The notes beneath the pieces were generated by a model that saw nothing but the letters and a program-made list of their open reading frames with translations, was not told the DNA's origin and did no database searches. A stretch of DNA of 64,000 nucleotides from Comamonas sp. SCN 65-56 (GTDB taxonomy: Bacteria > Pseudomonadota > Gammaproteobacteria > Burkholderiales > Burkholderiaceae_C): positions 62,001 to 126,000 of the forward strand of contig NZ_MEDS01000001.1 of NCBI RefSeq assembly GCF_001724135.1, read 5' to 3'. Shown piece by piece: positions 24,441 through 33,723 of the stretch. The first letter of the stretch is position 1. Every line of letters begins with the position of its first letter. The position numbers and the translations under genes were made by a program.

Positions 24441-27320
24441 ATGAGCGAACCGACATCCGTCTACCAAGCCTTTCAGGGCAATACCTATCTCTTCGGCGGC
24501 AACGCGCCGTATGTCGAGGAGATGTATGAAAGCTATCTCACCAATCCCGGCAGCGTGCCGGATTCATGGCGCGAATATTTCGACGCGCTGCAGCACGTGC
24601 CCGCCGTCGACGGCAGCGATGCCCGTGACGTGCCGCACCAACCGGTCATCAACGCCTTTGCCGAGCGCGCCAAGCAGGGCGGCACGCAGGTGGTCGTTGC
24701 GTTTGGCGCCGATTCGGACATGGGCCGCAAGCGCACCGCAGTGCAGCAGCTCATCGCCGCGTATCGCAACGTGGGCGCGCGCTGGGCGGATCTGGATCCG
24801 CTCAAGCGCCAGGAGCGCCCGGCGATTCCGGAACTCGAACCTTCCTTTTATGGCTTCACCGATGCCGATCAGGAAACCGTCTTCAATGCCAGCAACACCT
24901 TCTTCGGCAAGGAGAGCATGCCGCTGCGCGAGCTGCTCAACGCGCTGCGCGAGACCTATTGCGGCACGCTGGGCGCGGAGTTCATGTATGCGACCGACCA
25001 GCACCAGAAGCGCTGGTGGCAGCAAAAGCTCGAGAGCGTGCGCAGCAAGCCGCAGTACGACGCGGCCAAGAAAAAACGCATCCTGGAGCGCCTGACGGCC
25101 GCCGAGGGGCTGGAGCGCTTTCTGCACACCAAATACGTCGGGCAAAAGCGCTTTTCGCTCGAAGGCGGTGAAACCTTCATCCCGGCCATTGACCACCTGA
25201 TCCAGTCCGCGGGCCAGAAGGGCGTGCAGGAGATCGTCATCGGCATGGCGCACCGCGGCCGCCTGAACGTGCTGGTGAACACGCTGGGCAAGATGCCCAA
25301 GGATCTGTTCGCCGAGTTTGACCACACCGCGCCCGAAGATTTGCCGGCCGGTGACGTGAAATACCATCAGGGCTTTTCCAGCGACGTGACCAGCCCGGGC
25401 GGCCCGGTGCACCTGTCTCTGGCGTTCAACCCCTCGCACCTGGAGATCGTCAATCCGGTGGTCGAGGGCTCGGTGCGCTCGCGCATGGACCGCCGCGGCG
25501 ACCCGCATGGCAAGCAGGTGCTGCCGGTTATCGTGCATGGTGACGCGGCCATCGCCGGCCAGGGCGTGAACCAGGAAACCTTGGCGCTGTCCGAGACTCG
25601 CGGTTACAGCACCGGCGGCACGGTGCATGTGGTCATCAACAACCAGATTGGTTTCACCACCAGCGACCCGCGTGACAGCCGCTCCACCATGTATTGCACC
25701 GACATCATGAAGATGATCGACTCGCCGGTGCTGCACGTGAATGCCGATGACCCCGAAGCGGTGTGCCTGGCGATGGAACTGGCGCTGGAGTACCGCATGG
25801 AGTTCTCGCGCGACGTCGCGGTGGACATCGTCTGCTATCGCAAGCTGGGCCACAACGAGCAGGACACCCCCATGCTCACCCAGCCGCTGATGTACAAGAA
25901 AATCGCGGCGCACCCCGGCACGCGCAAGCTCTATGCCGACAAGCTCGCGGCGCAGGGCATGGGTGCGACGCTGGGCGACGACATGGTGCAGGCCTATCGC
26001 ACGGCGATGGACGATGGCAAGCACACGGTCGATCCGGTGCTGACCAACTTCAAGAGCAAGTACGCGGTCGATTGGAGCCCCTACCTTGGTAAGAGCTGGA
26101 GCGATGCGGCCGATACCGCGATTCCGCTGGCGGAATGGAAGCGCCTGGCCGAGCGCATCACCACCATCCCGGAGAGCGTCACGCCGCACATGCTGGTCAA
26201 GAAGGTGTATGCCGACCGCGCGGCCATGGGCCGCGGCGAACACCCGGTGGATTGGGGCATGGGCGAGCACATGGCGTTTGCCTCGCTGGTGGCCTCGGGC
26301 TACCCCATCCGTTTGTCGGGCGAAGACAGCGGGCGCGGCACCTTCAGCCACCGCCATGCGGTGATTCACGACCAGAAGCGCGAAAAGTGGGATGAGGGCT
26401 CCTACGTGCCGCTGCAAAACGTGGGCGAGGGCCAGGCGCCGTTCACCGTCATTGACTCCATCCTGTCCGAAGAGGCGGTGCTGGCGTTCGAGTACGGCTA
26501 CGCCTCCAACGACCCGGGATCGCTGGTGATCTGGGAGGCGCAGTTCGGCGACTTCGCCAATGGCGCGCAGGTGGTGATCGATCAGTTCATCGCCTCGGGC
26601 GAGGTGAAGTGGGGGCGCGTGAACGGCATGGCGCTGATGCTGCCGCACGGCTATGAAGGCCAGGGGCCGGAGCACAGCTCGGCGCGCGTCGAGCGCTTCA
26701 TGCAGCTGGCCGCCGACACCAACATCCAGATCGTGCAACCGACCACTGCGAGCCAGATTTTTCACGTGCTGCGGCGCCAGATGGTGCGTCCGATCCGAAA
26801 GCCGCTGGTCATCTTCACGCCCAAGAGCCTGCTGCGCGCCAAGGACGCGGCGTCGCCGATTTCGGAGTTCACCAGCGGGGGGTTTCAGCCCTTGATCGCC
26901 GAGCGCAATGAGGCGGTGGTGAAGAACGCGGCCAAGGTCAAGCGCATCATTGCCTGCTCGGGCAAGGTCTACTACGACCTGGTGAAGAAGCGCGAGGAAA
27001 AGGGCGTGGACGACGTGGCCATCATCCGCGTCGAGCAGCTCTACCCCTTCCCGCACAAGGCGTTTGCCGCCGAGCTCAAGCGTTTTGGCAAGGCCGCCGA
27101 CATCGTCTGGTGCCAGGATGAACCACAGAACCAGGGTGCGTGGTTCTTCATCCAGCACAACATCCACGAGAACATGCTCGCGGGCCAGAAGCTCGGCTAC
27201 GCCGGACGCGCCGCCTCGGCCTCGCCGGCTGTCGGCTACGCGCATCTGCACGCCGAGCAGCAGAAGAACCTGGTGGAAGCCGCTTTCGCCAAGCTCAAGG
27301 GCTTTGTGCTCACGAAATAA
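24441..27320 (+). CDS. sucA: 2-oxoglutarate dehydrogenase E1 component
   Basis: A 959-residue thiamine-diphosphate enzyme that decarboxylates 2-oxoglutarate and succinylates the lipoyl group of SucB in the TCA cycle. It starts at ATG 24441 with the E1 N-terminal E2-binding segment (TSVYQAFQGNTYLFGGNAPY). The substrate and cofactor region GMAHRGRLNVLVNTLGKMP and the active-site loop SGEDSGRGTFSHRHAV are intact. A longer upstream frame exists but is not supported. It leads the sucA-sucB-lpd order; 253 bases separate it from the divergent lipoprotein gene and should hold its promoter. Confidence 0.97.
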   Translation: MSEPTSVYQAFQGNTYLFGGNAPYVEEMYESYLTNPGSVPDSWREYFDALQHVPAVDGSDARDVPHQPVINAFAERAKQGGTQVVVAFGADSDMGRKRTAVQQLIAAYRNVGARWADLDPLKRQERPAIPELEPSFYGFTDADQETVFNASNTFFGKESMPLRELLNALRETYCGTLGAEFMYATDQHQKRWWQQKLESVRSKPQYDAAKKKRILERLTAAEGLERFLHTKYVGQKRFSLEGGETFIPAIDHLIQSAGQKGVQEIVIGMAHRGRLNVLVNTLGKMPKDLFAEFDHTAPEDLPAGDVKYHQGFSSDVTSPGGPVHLSLAFNPSHLEIVNPVVEGSVRSRMDRRGDPHGKQVLPVIVHGDAAIAGQGVNQETLALSETRGYSTGGTVHVVINNQIGFTTSDPRDSRSTMYCTDIMKMIDSPVLHVNADDPEAVCLAMELALEYRMEFSRDVAVDIVCYRKLGHNEQDTPMLTQPLMYKKIAAHPGTRKLYADKLAAQGMGATLGDDMVQAYRTAMDDGKHTVDPVLTNFKSKYAVDWSPYLGKSWSDAADTAIPLAEWKRLAERITTIPESVTPHMLVKKVYADRAAMGRGEHPVDWGMGEHMAFASLVASGYPIRLSGEDSGRGTFSHRHAVIHDQKREKWDEGSYVPLQNVGEGQAPFTVIDSILSEEAVLAFEYGYASNDPGSLVIWEAQFGDFANGAQVVIDQFIASGEVKWGRVNGMALMLPHGYEGQGPEHSSARVERFMQLAADTNIQIVQPTTASQIFHVLRRQMVRPIRKPLVIFTPKSLLRAKDAASPISEFTSGGFQPLIAERNEAVVKNAAKVKRIIACSGKVYYDLVKKREEKGVDDVAIIRVEQLYPFPHKAFAAELKRFGKAADIVWCQDEPQNQGAWFFIQHNIHENMLAGQKLGYAGRAASASPAVGYAHLHAEQQKNLVEAAFAKLKGFVLTK

Positions 27321-27374
27321 GCGATTGGTTCATCGTGCGGCTGGCGTTGTGTCCAACGCGCCGCGCGATGTCTC

Positions 27375-27402
27375 ACGCACCACGCATCACGCATTACGCA
27401 AA
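27375..27402 (+). repeat. heptanucleotide tandem repeat, four units, before sucB
   Basis: ACGCACC, ACGCATC, ACGCATT and ACGCAAA follow each other without a gap, ending 11 bases before the sucB start codon. They occupy the place where a ribosome binding site for sucB would be expected; no clear purine-rich site is visible. Confidence 0.6.
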
Positions 27403-27413
27403 CGGAATTGAAC

Positions 27414-28670
27414 ATGTCCATCGTTGAAGTCAAAGTCCCCGAGCTGTCGGAGTCCATTGAAGAGGCCACGCTGCTCACCTGGAAGAAGAAGGCCGGCGAA
27501 GCGGTCGCTGCCGATGAAATCCTGATCGAAATCGAAACCGATAAGGTCGTCCTTGAAGTGCCCGCGCCCGCGGCCGGCGTGCTCAGCGAGGTGTTGCAGG
27601 GCGACGGCGCGACCGTGGTCGCGAGCCAGGTGATCGCCAGGATAGACACCGAAGCCGTGGCCGGTGCCGCCGCGCCCGCGGCTGCGCCTGTCGCCACTGC
27701 AGCAGCGCCCGCGCCCGCAGCCGCACAGGCCGCTGCTTCGGCAAGCGCCGCCAAGGCTGGTATCGCGATGCCCGCGGCCGCTAAGATCCTCGCCGAGAAC
27801 AACCTGTCGGCCGCCAGCGTGCCCGGCACCGGGCGCGACGGCCGCGTGACCAAGGGCGATGCGCTGGCAGCGGTAGCCGGTGGCGTGAAGGCCGCAGCCG
27901 CCATCCCCACGGGCGTGCCGACCAAGGCGCTGCCGCAGGTGGCGGGCCCGGCCGCGCCCGATCTGGGCAACCGCCCCGAGCAGCGCGTGGCCATGAGCCG
28001 CCTGCGCGCGCGCGTGGCCGAGCGTCTGCTGCAGTCGCAGGCCACCAACGCCATCCTGACCACGTTCAACGAGGTGAACATGGCGCCGGTCATGGAGCTG
28101 CGCAAGAAGTTCCAGGACCAGTTCACCAAGGAGCATGGCGTCAAGCTCGGCTTCATGAGCTTCTTCGTCAAGGCGGCGGTGCATGCGCTGAAGAAATTCC
28201 CGGCCGTGAACGCCAGTGTCGATGGCACCGACATCGTCTACCACGGCTACTTTGACATCGGCATCGCGGTCGGCTCGCCACGCGGCCTGGTCGTGCCCAT
28301 CCTGCGCAACGCCGATCAGATGAGCTTTGCCGATATCGAAAAGAAGATCGCCGAATTCGGCAAGAAGGCGGCCGACGGCAAACTCACGCTGGAGGAACTG
28401 ACCGGCGGCACCTTCTCGATCAGCAATGGCGGCACCTTCGGCTCCATGCTCTCCACGCCCATCATCAACCCGCCGCAATCGGCCATCCTGGGCGTGCACG
28501 CCACCAAGGACCGCGCGGTGGTGGAAAACGGCCAGATCGTGATCCGGCCGATGAACTACCTGGCGCTGAGCTATGACCACCGCATCATCGACGGCCGCGA
28601 GGCGGTGCTCAGCCTGGTGGCGATGAAGGATGCATTGGAAGATCCCTCGCGCCTGCTGTTCGACATCTGA
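27414..28670 (+). CDS. sucB: dihydrolipoyllysine succinyltransferase (2-oxoglutarate dehydrogenase E2)
   Basis: A 418-residue E2 core protein. It has one lipoyl domain with the lipoylated lysine at residue 44 ([11 protein letters not shown]), an Ala/Pro-rich linker, a peripheral-subunit binding domain ([18 protein letters not shown] then [10 protein letters not shown], about 117-155) and a catalytic acyltransferase domain ending with His389 and Asp393 in HRIIDGRE. It transfers succinyl groups to CoA. The ATG at 27414 is chosen over an in-frame TTG two codons earlier because [14 protein letters not shown] is the family start. Confidence 0.97.
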   Translation: MSIVEVKVPELSESIEEATLLTWKKKAGEAVAADEILIEIETDKVVLEVPAPAAGVLSEVLQGDGATVVASQVIARIDTEAVAGAAAPAAAPVATAAAPAPAAAQAAASASAAKAGIAMPAAAKILAENNLSAASVPGTGRDGRVTKGDALAAVAGGVKAAAAIPTGVPTKALPQVAGPAAPDLGNRPEQRVAMSRLRARVAERLLQSQATNAILTTFNEVNMAPVMELRKKFQDQFTKEHGVKLGFMSFFVKAAVHALKKFPAVNASVDGTDIVYHGYFDIGIAVGSPRGLVVPILRNADQMSFADIEKKIAEFGKKAADGKLTLEELTGGTFSISNGGTFGSMLSTPIINPPQSAILGVHATKDRAVVENGQIVIRPMNYLALSYDHRIIDGREAVLSLVAMKDALEDPSRLLFDI

Positions 28671-28690
28671 GCGCTGCAGCCAGAACATCC

Positions 28691-28713
28691 AACCCACCCT
28701 CGCGGTGGGTTTT
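28691..28713 (+). terminator. terminator-like hairpin between sucB and lpd
   Basis: AACCCACC-CTCGC-GGTGGGTT is a perfect eight-base stem followed by TTC, 20 bases after the sucB stop. The T-run is short, so partial termination or 3'-end processing within the operon is more likely than a full stop. lpd follows 22 bases later with its own ribosome binding site GAAGGA. Confidence 0.5.
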
Positions 28714-28735
28714 CACCATTGACTGAAGGATAGAG

Positions 28736-30163
28736 ATGAGCAAGTCATTTGACGTGGTCGTGATCGGTGCCGGCCCCGGCGGCTATATCGCCGCGATCCG
28801 CGCGGCGCAACTGGGCATGAATGTCGCCTGCATCGACGAGTGGAAGAACGACAAGGGCGGCCCCGCGCCCGGCGGTACCTGCACCAACGTGGGCTGCATT
28901 CCGTCGAAGGCGCTGCTGCAGTCGAGCGAGCATTACGAGCAGGCGCGCCTGCACTTTGCCGAGCACGGCATCACGGCGAAGGACGTGAAGATGGACGTCG
29001 CCACGATGGTGGGCCGCAAGGCCGCCGTGGTGAAGCAGAACAACGACGGCATCCTCTACCTGTTCAAGAAAAACAAGGTCACGTTCTTTCATGGCCGCGG
29101 TTCGTTCGTGAAATCGGCCGAGGGTGGCTACGAGATAGCCGTCGCCGGCGACAAGCCCGACACCCTGGTGGCCAAGCAGGTCATCGTCGCCACCGGCTCC
29201 AGCCCGCGCGAGTTGCCGGGCGCGCCGTTCGACGAGGAAACCATCCTCTCCAACGACGGCGCGCTGCGGATCCCCTCCGTTCCCAAGCGCCTGGCGCTGA
29301 TCGGTTCGGGCGTGATCGGCCTGGAGATGGGCAGCGTCTGGCGGCGTGTCGGCGCTGAAGTCACGGTGCTCGAAGCGCTGCCGACCTTCCTCGGCGCGGT
29401 GGACGAACAAGTCGCCAAGGAGGCCAAGAAGGCCTTTGACAAGCAGGGCCTGAAGATCGAACTCGGGGTGAAGATCGCTGAGGTCAAGAGCGGCAAGAAG
29501 GGCGTCGCCATTGCCTACACCAATGCCAAGGGCGAGGCGCAGAAGCTCGACGTGGACAAGGTCATCGTCTCGATCGGCCGCGTGCCCAATACCACCGGCC
29601 TGAACGCCGAGGTCGTGGGCCTGAAGCTGACTGATCGTGGCATGGTGGAAGTGGATGAGCTGTGCCGCACCAACTTGCCCGGCGTCTGGGCCGTGGGCGA
29701 CGTGGTGCGCGGCCCGATGCTGGCGCACAAGGCTGAGGAAGAAGGCGTGGCCGTGGCCGAGCGCATGGCGGGCCAGCACGGGCACGTGAATTTCAATACC
29801 ATCCCCTGGGTGATCTATACCAGCCCGGAGATCGCCTGGGTCGGCAAGACCGAGCAGCAACTCAAGGCCGAGGGCGTGAAGTACAAGGCAGGCAGCTTCC
29901 CCTTCATGGCCAATGGCCGCGCGCGTGCGCTGGGCGACACCACCGGCTTCGTGAAGATGCTGGCGGATGCGGCGACCGATGAAATCCTCGGTGTGCACAT
30001 CGTCGGGCCGCTGGCCAGCGAACTCGTGGCCGAGGCGGCGGTGGCGATGGAGTTCAAGGCCAGCAGCGAAGACATCGCCCGCATCTGCCATGCGCATCCG
30101 ACGCTGGGTGAATCGATGAAGGAAGCGGCGCTGGCCGTGGACAAGCGCACGCTCAATTTCTGA
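28736..30163 (+). CDS. lpdA: dihydrolipoyl dehydrogenase (E3)
   Basis: A 475-residue flavoprotein disulfide reductase that reoxidises the dihydrolipoyl groups of SucB with NAD. The FAD-binding GAGPGGYIAAIRAAQ is at residues 11-25, the redox-active disulfide is Cys49-Cys54 (GTCTNVGCIPSKA), a second nucleotide motif is IGSGVIGLEMGSVWRR, and the catalytic dyad is His454-Glu459 (CHAHPTLGE). The order sucA-sucB-lpd assigns it to the 2-oxoglutarate complex; it may also serve other lipoyl enzymes. Confidence 0.97.
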   Translation: MSKSFDVVVIGAGPGGYIAAIRAAQLGMNVACIDEWKNDKGGPAPGGTCTNVGCIPSKALLQSSEHYEQARLHFAEHGITAKDVKMDVATMVGRKAAVVKQNNDGILYLFKKNKVTFFHGRGSFVKSAEGGYEIAVAGDKPDTLVAKQVIVATGSSPRELPGAPFDEETILSNDGALRIPSVPKRLALIGSGVIGLEMGSVWRRVGAEVTVLEALPTFLGAVDEQVAKEAKKAFDKQGLKIELGVKIAEVKSGKKGVAIAYTNAKGEAQKLDVDKVIVSIGRVPNTTGLNAEVVGLKLTDRGMVEVDELCRTNLPGVWAVGDVVRGPMLAHKAEEEGVAVAERMAGQHGHVNFNTIPWVIYTSPEIAWVGKTEQQLKAEGVKYKAGSFPFMANGRARALGDTTGFVKMLADAATDEILGVHIVGPLASELVAEAAVAMEFKASSEDIARICHAHPTLGESMKEAALAVDKRTLNF

Positions 30164-30167
30164 GTTT

Positions 30168-30226
30168 CAAGCGAAATAGGCCTCTGGCGTTTGCTGGGCA
30201 AGCGTCAGCAGCTATTGTTTTCGTCA
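30168..30226 (-). repeat. REP-like interspersed repeat, copy 3 (lpd-zapE gap)
   Basis: Read on the minus strand it begins AACAATAGCTGCTGACGCTT and continues GCCCAGCAAACGCCAGAGGC, with the same ATAGCTGCTGACGCTTG core as the copy at 43858-43904. It fills most of the 76-base lpd-zapE spacer and can form a hairpin through CTGACGCTTG and CAAACGCCAG. Confidence 0.65.
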
Positions 30227-30239
30227 ATCTGGAGAGGGT

Positions 30240-31337
30240 GTGTCGGTTCGGCAGATTTATGACCAGGCCCTGACGGTCAAGGGCTACCACAGCGATCCGG
30301 CGCAACTGCGCGCGATCGACGCGCTGGAGCGCTGCGCCAGCGAGTGGGGTGCGTACAAGCAGCGGCGCTCCAACGCGCTCAAAAAACTGCTGAATCACCC
30401 CGAGATTCCGCGCGGCGTGTACATGTACGGCGGCGTGGGGCGCGGCAAGAGCTTTCTGATGGACTGCTTTTTCGAGGCCGTGCCGATCAAGCGCAAGGTG
30501 CGGCTGCACTTTCATGAGTTCATGCGCGAGGTGCAGCGCCAGTTGACGGAGCTGCAGGGCACGCAGAACCCGCTTGATGCGCTGGGCGCGAACATCGCCA
30601 AGCGCTACAAACTGATCTGCTTTGACGAATTCCACATCGCCGACATCACGGACGCGATGATTCTCTATCGCTTGCTCGAATCGTTGTTTGCCAATGGCGT
30701 GGGCTTCATCACGACCTCCAACTTCGAGCCGGACGGCCTGTACCCCGATGGCCTGCACCGCGACCGCATCCTGCCGGCGATTGCGCTGCTCAAGGAGCGC
30801 ATGGAGATCATCAACGTGGACAACGGCGTGGACTACCGCAGCCAGACGCTGGAGGATGCGACCATTTACCACCATCCGCTGGGGCCCGAGGCCGAGGCGG
30901 CGATGGCGGCCATGTTCGATCGCCTGGCCGAAGCGCGCGACGAAGATCCGCTGCTGCGCATCGAGGCGCGCGAGATCCATGCGCTGCGCCGCGCGGGCGG
31001 CGTGGTGTGGTTTGATTTTCGCGAGCTCTGCATGGGCCCGCGCTCGCAAAACGACTATCTGGAAATCGCCAGCCAGTTTCACACCGTGCTGCTCTCCAAC
31101 GTGCCTTACATGCCGGTGAACATGGCCTCGGCCGCGCGGCGCTTTACCTGGCTGGTGGATGTGCTGTACGACAGACGCGTCAAGCTCATCATTTCAGCCG
31201 CCTTGCCGCCCGAGCAGCTCTACACCGAAGGGCCGCTGGTGCATGAATTTCCGCGCACCGTCTCGCGCCTCAATGAAATGCAGACGCGGGAATATTTGCA
31301 GCTGGAGCGTCGCGTGGTGGATACGCGCCTGACCTGA
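30240..31337 (+). CDS. zapE: cell division protein ZapE (AFG1-like ATPase)
   Basis: A 365-residue AFG1-family ATPase. Walker A is GGVGRGKS (Lys70) and Walker B is ICFDEFHI (Asp129, Glu130); the family motif TSNFEPDGLYPDGLHRDRILP follows. E. coli ZapE destabilises FtsZ polymers late in division under stress. It follows lpd by 76 bases in the same direction, a common arrangement in this group. The GTG start at 30240 is preceded by GGAGAGG and gives the usual N-terminus; an ATG alternative with a comparable site is not visible. Confidence 0.92.
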   Translation: MSVRQIYDQALTVKGYHSDPAQLRAIDALERCASEWGAYKQRRSNALKKLLNHPEIPRGVYMYGGVGRGKSFLMDCFFEAVPIKRKVRLHFHEFMREVQRQLTELQGTQNPLDALGANIAKRYKLICFDEFHIADITDAMILYRLLESLFANGVGFITTSNFEPDGLYPDGLHRDRILPAIALLKERMEIINVDNGVDYRSQTLEDATIYHHPLGPEAEAAMAAMFDRLAEARDEDPLLRIEAREIHALRRAGGVVWFDFRELCMGPRSQNDYLEIASQFHTVLLSNVPYMPVNMASAARRFTWLVDVLYDRRVKLIISAALPPEQLYTEGPLVHEFPRTVSRLNEMQTREYLQLERRVVDTRLT

Positions 31338-31349
31338 GCCCGGATTGCG

Positions 31350-32153
31350 TCAGGACTTGGCCTCGAAGCCTTGGAAGCGCCGGGATTTCTTGACTTCAAC
31401 CGGGGCCTCGATTTTCACGATCACCAGCGACAGATTGTCGCCACCGCCGGCGGCACGTTCGCGCGCCTGCGCGATGAGAAATTCGGTGGCCTCGCGCGGC
31501 GTGCGCGTGCTGACCGCTTCGGCCAGTTCGTCGGCCGTGAAGTAGTGCCAGACGCCGTCGCTGCAGGCCAGCAGCACGTCGTCCGTTTTCAGCTCGGCAA
31601 TCGCATAGCCGCTGGTCGGCGGCGTGTTGTCCATGCCCAGGCACCCGAGCAGGATGTTGGAATGCGGATGGTCGCGCGCCTGCGCTTCGGTCAGGTCGCC
31701 ACGGTCGACCAGCGCCTGGACGTAGGAGTGGTCGCGCGTGCGATGCGCCATCTTGGCGCTCCGGAAATGGTAGATGCGCGAATCCCCGGCGTGCACCCAG
31801 TGGCAATCGCCCCCCGGGTTGACCAGGAAGGCGGCGATGGTGCTGTGCGGCTCCTGCTCGGCGGAGATGGCGGTGAGGCGGATGACGAGGTGCGCCTCCT
31901 GCACCATGTTTTCCAGAAACGAGGCGGCATCGTCGGTGGCCGGGTCGTAGCGCTCAAACACCTGGCCTGCTGTCATGATGACCTGGTCGGACGCCTTGCG
32001 CCCGCCGCTGCGCCCGCCCATGCCGTCGGCGACGATGGCGAGCACGCACCCATTGACGCGTGGGTGCGTCAGCAGCTCGACCCGGTCCTGCTGGTAGTCC
32101 CGGTCACCCTTGTCGGTGCCCGTGGAGGCAATGATCCGAAACGATTTGCTCAT
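31350..32153 (-). CDS. PP2C-family serine/threonine phosphatase
   Basis: A 267-residue PPM/PP2C phosphatase. The metal-binding aspartates are visible in the conserved motifs: RDYQQDR (Asp23 region), VADGMGG (Asp43), HAGDSRIYHF and LACSDGVWHY, with a final GGDNLSLVIV containing the C-terminal Asp-Asn. Such enzymes are Mn or Mg dependent and often oppose a Hanks-type kinase or act in stress and secretion control; no kinase gene is adjacent. It lies 9 bases after bamD on the same strand and converges with zapE. Confidence 0.9.
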   Translation of the reverse strand: MSKSFRIIASTGTDKGDRDYQQDRVELLTHPRVNGCVLAIVADGMGGRSGGRKASDQVIMTAGQVFERYDPATDDAASFLENMVQEAHLVIRLTAISAEQEPHSTIAAFLVNPGGDCHWVHAGDSRIYHFRSAKMAHRTRDHSYVQALVDRGDLTEAQARDHPHSNILLGCLGMDNTPPTSGYAIAELKTDDVLLACSDGVWHYFTADELAEAVSTRTPREATEFLIAQARERAAGGGDNLSLVIVKIEAPVEVKKSRRFQGFEAKS

Positions 32154-32162
32154 GCCGCTCCA

Positions 32163-32960
32163 TTACCAGAGTTTCCACCACGGGTTGTCCTTGCCCTTGA
32201 AGCCGGACTTGGTGTAATCGCTTTGCGGGTAGGACGCGTCGAGCACGCGCTGCGCGTCCTCGCTCAGCTGCGTCAGACCCAGAGCCTCGTAGGAGCGCAC
32301 CAGAATGTAGAGCGCCTCCTCGTTGGCCGGCACGTCGCGGTAATCGGCAATGGCGGACTGCGCGCGACTGACGGCGGCGACGTAGGCGCCGCGGTCAAAG
32401 TAGTAGCGCGCCACATGCACCTCGTACATCGCGAGGGCGTTGACGACATAGGTCATGCGCTGACGTGCATCGGGTGTGTAGCGCGAATCGGGAAAGCGCT
32501 CGGTCAGCTCCTTGAAGGCCTCGAACGATTCCTTGGCGGCCTTCTGGTCGCGCTCGGACAAATCCTGGCGCGAGAGCCAGGAGAACATGCCCAGGTCGTC
32601 GTTGAAATTGACCAGCCCCTTGAGGTAGAGCGCGTAGTCGTACGCCGGGCTGGCCGGGTGCAGCTTCATGAAGCGGTCCAGCGTGGCGATGGCCATGCCG
32701 CGGTCTCCGTTCTTGTATTCGGCATAGGCCTTGTCCAGCTGCGCCTGTTGCGCCAGTGGCGTGCCAGCGGCGCGCCCCTCCAGCTTTTCAAGCAGCGGAA
32801 TGGCCTTGTCCCAGGCGCCGCCCTTCATCTCGTCCTGCGCCTCGGAATGGATTTTTTGCACGCTCCAGTGGGCCGTGGGGTCCGTCGGTGTGCTGGAGCA
32901 GCCGGACAGAACCGCGAGGAGCAGCAGGACGGCGGGCAGAAGTGCAGGTGGGCGCAGCAT
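32163..32960 (-). CDS. bamD: outer-membrane assembly lipoprotein BamD
   Basis: A 265-residue lipoprotein of the BAM complex that inserts beta-barrel proteins in the outer membrane. The lipobox VLSGC places the lipidated cysteine at residue 21. The body is a series of TPR-type repeats (AYAEYKNGDRGMAIATLDRF, PAYDYALYLKGLVNF, YVVNALAMYEVHVARYYFDR). It matches E. coli BamD in layout and length. ATG 32960 is preferred over an in-frame TTG at 32975; no strong ribosome binding site is seen for either. Confidence 0.93.
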   Translation of the reverse strand: MLRPPALLPAVLLLLAVLSGCSSTPTDPTAHWSVQKIHSEAQDEMKGGAWDKAIPLLEKLEGRAAGTPLAQQAQLDKAYAEYKNGDRGMAIATLDRFMKLHPASPAYDYALYLKGLVNFNDDLGMFSWLSRQDLSERDQKAAKESFEAFKELTERFPDSRYTPDARQRMTYVVNALAMYEVHVARYYFDRGAYVAAVSRAQSAIADYRDVPANEEALYILVRSYEALGLTQLSEDAQRVLDASYPQSDYTKSGFKGKDNPWWKLW

Positions 32961-33087
32961 GGAGCGTGGATTCAACCAGAACGGAAAAATTCAGCCATTG
33001 TATGAAACAGCGACTGCGGGGACTACCGGCAATTGGTTGAAAATTGCAGCCCCGCCACACCTGCCTCCTGCACCGGGGGGCTGCCGG

Positions 33088-33693
33088 ATGATGATGTTGG
33101 ATGATTTCAATCGCTCGCTGTTCCTGTTGATCAACGGCCCGGCCGAGCCGGGGGCGGCGATGCTGCTTCTGGCGCGCGGCTGCGCCGCGCTGCTGGTGCT
33201 GGCGGTACCGCTGTACCTGACCCTGGCCTGGCTGCGCGGCGGGGAGGGGCGGCGCGGGCCGCTGCTGGAGGCGGCGCTCGCCTGTGCGCTGGGGTTTGCG
33301 GTGTCGGCGGCACTCGGGGCGCTCTGGCCGCATCCGCGCCCGTTCATGCTGCCGCTGGGCCATGCGCTGATGCCGCATGCCGCCACGCCATCGTTTCCCA
33401 GCAACCACCTGACCGGCATCTGGAGCGTGGCTTTCAGCCTGCTGTGGCACCGCAAGCAGCGCAGCGCCGGCTTCTGGCTGGCGCTGCTGGGTCTGCCGGT
33501 AGCCTGGGCGCGCATCTACCTGGGCATCCATTTCCCGTTGGATATGGTCGGCGCCGCGCTGGTGGCGGCCGCCTGCGCTGCCGTGCTGCATCTGGTGCTG
33601 CCCGGGTTGGTCAGCCTGCTGCTGCCGATGCTCAATGCCGTCTATCGACGGATTTTTGCCCCTTTGATACGGCGCGGCTGGGTCGCTTGGTAG
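33088..33693 (+). CDS. PAP2 phosphatase, BcrC/YbjG-type undecaprenyl-diphosphatase
   Basis: A 201-residue polytopic membrane phosphatase. The three phosphatase motifs are WPHPRPF (with Gly instead of Lys at the first position, as in YbjG-type enzymes), TPSFPSNHLTG, and ARIYLGIHFPLDMVG with the catalytic His and Asp. Five or six membrane segments are visible. Family members recycle undecaprenyl pyrophosphate, the lipid carrier for cell-wall precursors. The start is one of three consecutive ATGs at 33088-33096. It is divergent from bamD and 30 bases before dnaE. Confidence 0.85.
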   Translation: MMMLDDFNRSLFLLINGPAEPGAAMLLLARGCAALLVLAVPLYLTLAWLRGGEGRRGPLLEAALACALGFAVSAALGALWPHPRPFMLPLGHALMPHAATPSFPSNHLTGIWSVAFSLLWHRKQRSAGFWLALLGLPVAWARIYLGIHFPLDMVGAALVAAACAAVLHLVLPGLVSLLLPMLNAVYRRIFAPLIRRGWVAW

Positions 33694-33723
33694 GGCCGCG
33701 CGGCCGCTTTCTACAATCGTCGG

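Noticed and set aside
24564-27251. Minus-strand open frame antisense to sucA (895 codons)
   Set aside because: Shadow of sucA with compositional bias only; no motif and no ribosome binding site.
27375-27402. Possible CRISPR-like array before sucB
   Set aside because: Units are seven bases with no spacers; no CRISPR array is present anywhere in the window.
33301-33360. Loss of the catalytic Lys of PAP2 motif 1
   Set aside because: The YbjG/BcrC subgroup has Gly at this position as well, so it is not a defect.
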